Source of the DNA: Candidatus Niyogibacteria bacterium RIFCSPLOWO2_01_FULL_45_48
GTDB taxonomy: Bacteria > Patescibacteriota > Minisyncoccia > HO2-45-28
Length of the DNA: 40,844 bases
Assembly: GCA_001819395.1 (NCBI GenBank)
Contig: MHMQ01000036.1
Coordinates: 1-40,844, forward strand
Direction: 5' to 3'
The notes beneath the pieces are model-generated. The model searched no databases. It saw only the letters and a program-made list of their open reading frames with translations, and had not been told where the DNA came from. A program made the position numbers and the translations under genes. This document shows, piece by piece, positions 36,074 to 40,844 of the stretch; the stretch's first letter is position 1; each line of letters begins with the position of its first letter.

Positions 36074-36444
36074 ATGGAAAAATTTGAAAGAGAGCCGTTA
36101 ACAACGGAAACAGACGAGGAAACGTTCCAACACTACGTTGAGGATTTACGGCTTACTCCAGAGGATTTATTGAAAATAGCTTGAATGAAATGGCAAGGGT
36201 TGTCCGGCCAGGAGGCGAAATTCGTCTCGGGCGCGTATTAATCGGAAAAGAATATGAGCCGCAAAGAATTTTATCACAGGGCATTGAAGAAACGTTAAAA
36301 CATCTAGAGGAAATGGGTTTTGAAGTAGAGAAGATCAAAACGCCATCTGACGATACTTATGAATACGATAGCGACCATAAACCTATAAAGTTATTAGCCG
36401 AAGCATATCTCGTAACCATCCGCAAAAGAGAAAGTAGGGGATAA
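36074..36444 (+). pseudogene. Class I SAM methyltransferase with internal deletion and frameshift
   Basis: 36-aa N-term ORF (36074-36184) then in another frame SLNEMARVVRPGGEIRLGRVL...; SAM-binding core missing. Confidence 0.6.
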
Positions 36445-36456
36445 ATCTCTTTATTC

Positions 36457-36478
36457 TATTCTCAAATTCTTGAGAATA
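36457..36478. promoter_or_regulatory. Operator-like inverted repeat TATTCTCAA-ATTC-TTGAGAATA
   Basis: Perfect 9-bp arms upstream of the HTH gene; near copy at 36769-36790. Confidence 0.6.
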
Positions 36479-36514
36479 TTGGAATACCTTGTGTGGGCGT
36501 GATAGGATAAATTC

Positions 36515-36799
36515 GTGAGTGAAAATAATCGCAAACAATATAGAGCGTTAGAGAGGATAGTTAAAGGTTTCGCCAACCATAGGCGGATTGAGATTTTGGA
36601 TCTTTTGAAAAAAGAGCCGGAGTTGTCCGTGGCTGATGTTTCGGAAAAATTAAACATCAACTTTAAAACCGCATCCGAACACATTCGCCGCTTGCATATA
36701 GCCGACCTGGTGCTGAAAAGATACGAGGGCAATAATGTTCGCCACAAGATTACAAACCGCGCCCAATCTATTCTTAAATTCTTGAGAATATTAGAATAG
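36515..36799 (+). CDS. ArsR-like winged-helix regulator (GTG start)
   Basis: FANHRRIEILDLLKKEPELSVADVSEKLNINFKTASEHIRRLHIADLVLKRYEG. Confidence 0.85.
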   Translation: MSENNRKQYRALERIVKGFANHRRIEILDLLKKEPELSVADVSEKLNINFKTASEHIRRLHIADLVLKRYEGNNVRHKITNRAQSILKFLRILE

Positions 36800-36804
36800 A
36801 TTTT

Positions 36805-37272
36805 ATGATGGTGGTTTTGTTGGACAATATTCGAAGTTCGCATAATGTCGGGTCAATTTTCCGGACGGCTGACGTGGCCAGCGTTGAGAAAATTTTCCTT
36901 TGCGGGATTACGCCGGGGCCAAAAGATAAATACGGACGCATAAATAAAAAATTGGCAAAAGTCGCGCTGGGAGCAGAAAAAAATGTAGCCCACGAACATT
37001 GCAAGTCAACGGGCGTTTTGATTGGTCGCTTGAAAAAACATGGTTATAAAATTCTGCCTCTTGAACAGAATAAAAAATCGGTTAACATCTTTAAGTTCAG
37101 ACCTGTTAAAAAGTTTAAATACGCGCTGGTTTTAGGCGAAGAGACAAAGGGTTTGCCAGAGGGCATTTTAAAAAAAGCGGATAAAATACTTGAAATTCCG
37201 CAAAGGGGAAAGAAAGAGTCTCTGAACGTTTCGGTGGCTTTTGGCATAGCGGCCTTTCATTTGTTATATTAG
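36805..37272 (+). CDS. SpoU/TrmH-family RNA methyltransferase
   Basis: LLDNIRSSHNVGSIFRTADVASVEKIFLCG...LVLGEETKGLPEGIL...IPQRGKKESLNVSVAFGIA. Confidence 0.92.
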   Translation: MMVVLLDNIRSSHNVGSIFRTADVASVEKIFLCGITPGPKDKYGRINKKLAKVALGAEKNVAHEHCKSTGVLIGRLKKHGYKILPLEQNKKSVNIFKFRPVKKFKYALVLGEETKGLPEGILKKADKILEIPQRGKKESLNVSVAFGIAAFHLLY

Positions 37273-37276
37273 ACAA

Positions 37277-37609
37277 ATGAAATTTCTTTCGGATAAAAAA
37301 TGCGTTGCCTGCGAGGGCGGGACCCCGCCGCTTGAGGCCGAAAAAGTTAAAGAATATATGGCCGAGCTTTCCGGCGGTTGGGAAGCTGTTGACGGCAAAA
37401 AGATAAAAAAAGAATTTAAATTCAAGGATTTTAAAGAAGCAATGGCGTTTGTAAACAAAACTGCCGAAATTGCCGAAAGCGAAGGACACCATCCGGATAT
37501 ACATATTTTTTATAACCAAGTTATCGTTGAACTTTTGACGCACGCTGTCGGAGGGCTTTCGGAGAATGATTTTATATTAGCGGCTAAAATAGACAAAATA
37601 ATTTTATGA
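37277..37609 (+). CDS. Pterin-4a-carbinolamine dehydratase-like
   Basis: ACEGGTPPL...GWEAVDGKKIKKEFKFKDFKEAMAFVNKTAEIAESEGHHPDIHIFYN. Confidence 0.92.
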   Translation: MKFLSDKKCVACEGGTPPLEAEKVKEYMAELSGGWEAVDGKKIKKEFKFKDFKEAMAFVNKTAEIAESEGHHPDIHIFYNQVIVELLTHAVGGLSENDFILAAKIDKIIL

Positions 37610-38064
37610 ATAAAAAAATTACGACACTTTTAATGATTCACGACGACCAAAAAATACTTTTGGGATTGAAAAAGCGCGGATTTGCCGAAGGGCGCTGGAA
37701 CGGGTTTGGGGGAAAGGTTAACCCGGGGGAAGACATTGGGTCTGCGGCGATGCGCGAGGTCGGAGAGGAAATAGGCGTCAAGCCTTTGGACATGAAAAAG
37801 AGGGGAGTTTTTACTTTTGAATTCGAGGGCAACCCGGAACTTTTGGAAATGCATTTATTTTCTGCGACAAAATTTGAAGGCGAGCCGAGTGAGGGAGAAG
37901 AAATGAGGCCTCAATGGTACAAATTTGACGAAATTCCTTTTGACACAATGTGGCCCGACGACCGACTCTGGTTTCCTCTTCTTTTCGCCGGAAAAAATTT
38001 CAACGCTTATTTCAAATTCCGCGGGCATGACGAAATTTTGGAGCATAAGATAGAAGAGGCATAA
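37606..38064 (+). CDS. NUDIX hydrolase (MTH1/MutT-like)
   Basis: GFGGKVNPGEDIGSAAMREVGEEIGV NUDIX box. Confidence 0.92.
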   Translation: MNKKITTLLMIHDDQKILLGLKKRGFAEGRWNGFGGKVNPGEDIGSAAMREVGEEIGVKPLDMKKRGVFTFEFEGNPELLEMHLFSATKFEGEPSEGEEMRPQWYKFDEIPFDTMWPDDRLWFPLLFAGKNFNAYFKFRGHDEILEHKIEEA

Positions 38065-38066
38065 AA

Positions 38067-38327
38067 ATGGACGAGTTAAAAAATCAAGTCAATAACATAA
38101 AAAAAGAAGTCAGAATCAAAGTTGTCGGTTATATTACCGCAGGGTTTGGGCTGGTGGCCGGTCTTGCCTGGAATGACGCAATTAAATCTTTGATAGAGTT
38201 AATTTTTCCACTTCAGAAAAACTCGGTTTTGGTAAAATTTTTATACGCGGGAATCATAACCGTTCTTTTGGTTTCTATAACTATTTATCTGACGCGTCTT
38301 TTTGAGAAAGAAGATCAGGTGGTATAG
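38067..38327 (+). CDS. DUF5654-like membrane protein
   Basis: VVGYITAGFGLVAGLAWNDAIKSLIELIFP. Confidence 0.75.
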   Translation: MDELKNQVNNIKKEVRIKVVGYITAGFGLVAGLAWNDAIKSLIELIFPLQKNSVLVKFLYAGIITVLLVSITIYLTRLFEKEDQVV

Positions 38328-38336
38328 TTTGTATAT

Positions 38337-39332
38337 ATGGCATTAGACAAGGCGATAAAGGATTTTCCGAAACAGATTGAATTTGAGCCGGTTGTTGAAA
38401 ATACGGAAAAATTGAAGCCCTTCGGCTTCGCTCAAGGCAAATCGCGAAAATTCGCGGTTTGCGGAATGGGCGGGTCGCATTTGGCGGCTGATTTGATAAA
38501 AATCGCGCGTCCTGACTTGGATATTATCATTCATTCAAGTTACGGCTTGCCGGAGATTGGCGATTTGGACGAGCGTCTGATAATTGTAAACTCTTATTCT
38601 GGAAACACAGAGGAGGCGTTAGACTCATTTGGCGAGGCGCTTGAGAAAAAATTAAATTTAGCCGCTATTTCAATCGGCGGAAAACTGCTTGAACAAGCCC
38701 AGAACAAAGGCATCGCCTTTGTAAAAATTCCGGACACAGGTATTCAGCCGAGGATGGCCCTTGGTTTTTTCGTTTTGGCTCTTTTAAAACTGATGTGGTG
38801 GGATGAAGAAATCGCGAAGGTTAAAAAGATAGCAGGAGATCTGGATTCCGGCCTGGAAGACGCCGGAAAGGAGCTTTCAAAAAAACTCGATGGTAAAATT
38901 CCGGTAATTTATACTTCCGGGAAAAACAGCGCTTTGGCTTTGAACTGGAAAGTTATATTCAACGAGACGGCAAAAATTCCCGCTTTTTATAATATTTTTC
39001 CGGAACTAAACCATAATGAAATGACCGGCTTTGACTTTACTCCGGAATCAAAAAAACTTTCGCAAAATCTAGCCTTTATATTTTTACGCGACCACGAAGA
39101 TGATCCGCGAATCATAAAAAGGATGGATATGACTCAAAAACTTCTGGAGGACAGGGGATTTGAGGTTTTCCCGGGATCGAATCCCGGGGTTTCGGGGATT
39201 CGATCTCCGTGGCATAAAATTTTTTCATCTATTTTGATCGCCGAATGGACGGCTTACTATCTCGCGCTTCATTGCGGAGCGGAGCCCGAACAAGTGCCGA
39301 TGGTTGAAGAATTCAAAAAAATGATTAAATAA
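38337..39332 (+). CDS. SIS-domain phosphoglucose/phosphomannose isomerase-like
   Basis: CGMGGSHLAADLIK; IIVNSYSGNTEEALDSF; ELNHNEMTGFDF. Confidence 0.88.
   Translation: MALDKAIKDFPKQIEFEPVVENTEKLKPFGFAQGKSRKFAVCGMGGSHLAADLIKIARPDLDIIIHSSYGLPEIGDLDERLIIVNSYSGNTEEALDSFGEALEKKLNLAAISIGGKLLEQAQNKGIAFVKIPDTGIQPRMALGFFVLALLKLMWWDEEIAKVKKIAGDLDSGLEDAGKELSKKLDGKIPVIYTSGKNSALALNWKVIFNETAKIPAFYNIFPELNHNEMTGFDFTPESKKLSQNLAFIFLRDHEDDPRIIKRMDMTQKLLEDRGFEVFPGSNPGVSGIRSPWHKIFSSILIAEWTAYYLALHCGAEPEQVPMVEEFKKMIK
38418..38440 (+). repeat. Dispersed repeat CCCTTCGGCTTCGCTCAAGGCAA inside CDS (encodes PFGFAQGK)
   Basis: Same repeat style as 11631; sits between the divergent N-term and the FAVCGMGG core. Confidence 0.6.
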
Positions 39333-39336
39333 ACGA

Positions 39337-40599
39337 ATGCTTTTTAAAGAGGTTGAAATTGAAAAAAGAGGCTTTGCGCCGTACCGCCGTTTTAACCGGA
39401 GTATTTTTGAAAAAACAAAACATCTTGCCAGAAAACTTAAAAAGTTCCGCATTTTGCATATTAACGCCACAAGCTCCGGCGGTGGGGTTGCCGAACTTTT
39501 GAAAAGCCAGATTGCTCTTGAAAAAGGCCTTGGTTTGGATTCCAGATGGTTTGTCATTCAGGGCGCTCCCGCATTTTTTGAAGTGACAAAAAAAATCCAC
39601 AATCTTCTTCAGGGCAAGTCGGGTTTTTTGTCCGCCAAAGAAAAAGAAATTTTTAATTCAGAAAGCAGGAATTTTGGCAGAGACCTGCCAAAATTATTAA
39701 AAACGGTTCGTCCAAACGTGGTTCTGATCCATGACCCGCAGCCAGCGGGACTCGCTGATTTTTTATCTGAAAATCAGCCATCAATTTTAAGAATCCATAT
39801 CGATCTTTCGGCGCCGAATGCCGGAGCTCTTGAGTTCATAAGACCGCATGTCGAAAAATACAGCCGAGTCGTTATTTCAAGGAAGGATTACCGCCCTCCC
39901 TGGTTTCCGCTAAAAAAGATAAAAATTATAACGCCGGTAATAGATCCCATGATCGCCAAAAACAAAAAAACGGCGGCCGGACAAGCAAAAAGAATTCTAG
40001 TTAATTTCGGAATTCACCCGGAGCGCCCCTTGGTCTCCCAGATTTCGCGTTTTGATCCGTGGAAAGATCCGCTCGGGGTAATTGGCGCGTTTTATCACGC
40101 CAAAAAAGAAATTCCGGATTTACAGCTTATTCTCGCCGGAATAATCGAAGCCGCGGACGATCCGGAGGCGTTGGAAATATTCAAAAGAGTCGAGCGATAC
40201 GCCAAAGGAGATCCGTCAATTTTTTTATTTTCCAATATCAATAAATTAAAAGATATTTCTCATGTGGAATTCATTAATGCCGTTCAGACGGCTTCGGACA
40301 TAATTTTGCAGAAGTCCATTCGCGAAGGTTTTGGGCTTACGGTAACCGAGGCCATGTGGAAGGGAAAAGTGGTTGTTGGGGGAATGGCTTCGGGCATCAT
40401 GATGCAGATAAAAAACGGCAAAAATGGATTTTTGGTTTCAGGTCCCGAAGAGGCCGGGCGGAGAATAATTGAGCTTCTGAAGAACAAAAAACTTTGTTCC
40501 AGAATCGGGCGCGAAGCCCGAAAAAGTGTCGCGAAAAATTTTTTGGTGCCAAAGTCTTTGGGCGAGCACTTTGAACTTTATTTGGGCGTTGCCAAATAG
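39337..40599 (+). CDS. GT4-family glycosyltransferase, trehalose synthase (TreT)-like
   Basis: ILHINATSSGGGVAELLKSQIAL...VSQISRFDPWKDPLGVI...REGFGLTVTEAMWKGKVVVG. Confidence 0.85.
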   Translation: MLFKEVEIEKRGFAPYRRFNRSIFEKTKHLARKLKKFRILHINATSSGGGVAELLKSQIALEKGLGLDSRWFVIQGAPAFFEVTKKIHNLLQGKSGFLSAKEKEIFNSESRNFGRDLPKLLKTVRPNVVLIHDPQPAGLADFLSENQPSILRIHIDLSAPNAGALEFIRPHVEKYSRVVISRKDYRPPWFPLKKIKIITPVIDPMIAKNKKTAAGQAKRILVNFGIHPERPLVSQISRFDPWKDPLGVIGAFYHAKKEIPDLQLILAGIIEAADDPEALEIFKRVERYAKGDPSIFLFSNINKLKDISHVEFINAVQTASDIILQKSIREGFGLTVTEAMWKGKVVVGGMASGIMMQIKNGKNGFLVSGPEEAGRRIIELLKNKKLCSRIGREARKSVAKNFLVPKSLGEHFELYLGVAK

Positions 40600-40638
40600 G
40601 CATTTTTCTTATATATTGATAGCGGAAATTATGAACTG

Positions 40639-40665
40639 AACTTGAGGGAATACTTCCCTCAAGTT
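40639..40665. repeat. Perfect 12-bp hairpin AACTTGAGGGAA-TAC-TTCCCTCAAGTT
   Basis: Immediately before SD GGGAGGCGG and ATG 40677. Confidence 0.75.
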
Positions 40666-40676
40666 GGGAGGCGGAG

Positions 40677-40844
40677 ATGTCCGACAAAGGCAGAAAAGTT
40701 GTCTACGGGCCGGCTGATTTGAAGGACTTTGACTACGCGCGTATGCTCGGAAATCCGGGTGAGTATCCTTACACTCGCGGAATTTATCCTGAAATGTACA
40801 GAAAAAAGAAATGGACTGTTCGTTTGTTTTGCGGGCACGGAACG
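40677..40844 (+). CDS. Methylmalonyl-CoA mutase large-subunit-like N-terminus (truncated by window)
   Basis: GNPGEYPYTRGIYPEMYRKKKWTVRLFCGHGT matches the MCM N-terminal signature style. Confidence 0.8.
   Translation, partial: MSDKGRKVVYGPADLKDFDYARMLGNPGEYPYTRGIYPEMYRKKKWTVRLFCGHGT

Noticed and set aside
1-40844. CRISPR array
   Set aside because: No regularly spaced 25-40 bp repeats with unique spacers seen; no cas genes

Overview
This 40.8 kb window reads like a chromosomal segment from a Patescibacteria/CPR-type bacterium. That assignment is inferred from gene content and repeat style and was not computed. I see three blocks. (1) ~1-11.8 kb is an accessory defence/mobile island. It holds the 3' end of an AbiEii-like toxin gene, a type III-like Mod / Schlafen(AlbA_2)-ATPase / Res cassette, two adjacent PD-(D/E)XK-like small proteins, a RhuM-Fic fusion bracketed by a 286-bp identical direct repeat, a NERD-domain protein, and many dispersed palindromic repeats. 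(2) ~11.8-21.9 kb holds a minus-strand CACHE/cohesin-like surface protein, a MacAB-like exporter, DUF2585 and DUF167 proteins and RarA. (3) ~21.9-32.5 kb is a dense thiol-redox/copper locus: DUF1573, two CcdA, two VKOR homologs, a VKOR-type thioredoxin, a CopB-like P-type ATPase, three DoxX-like proteins, a metallothionein-like protein and two cysteine-containing unknown membrane proteins. I consider it the best candidate for an undescribed system. The rest is mostly housekeeping (PepA, TrmH-like, PCD, NUDIX, PGI/PMI, glycosyltransferase), plus an internally deleted methyltransferase and the N-terminus of a methylmalonyl-CoA mutase at the right edge. No rRNA, tRNA or CRISPR array was recognised.
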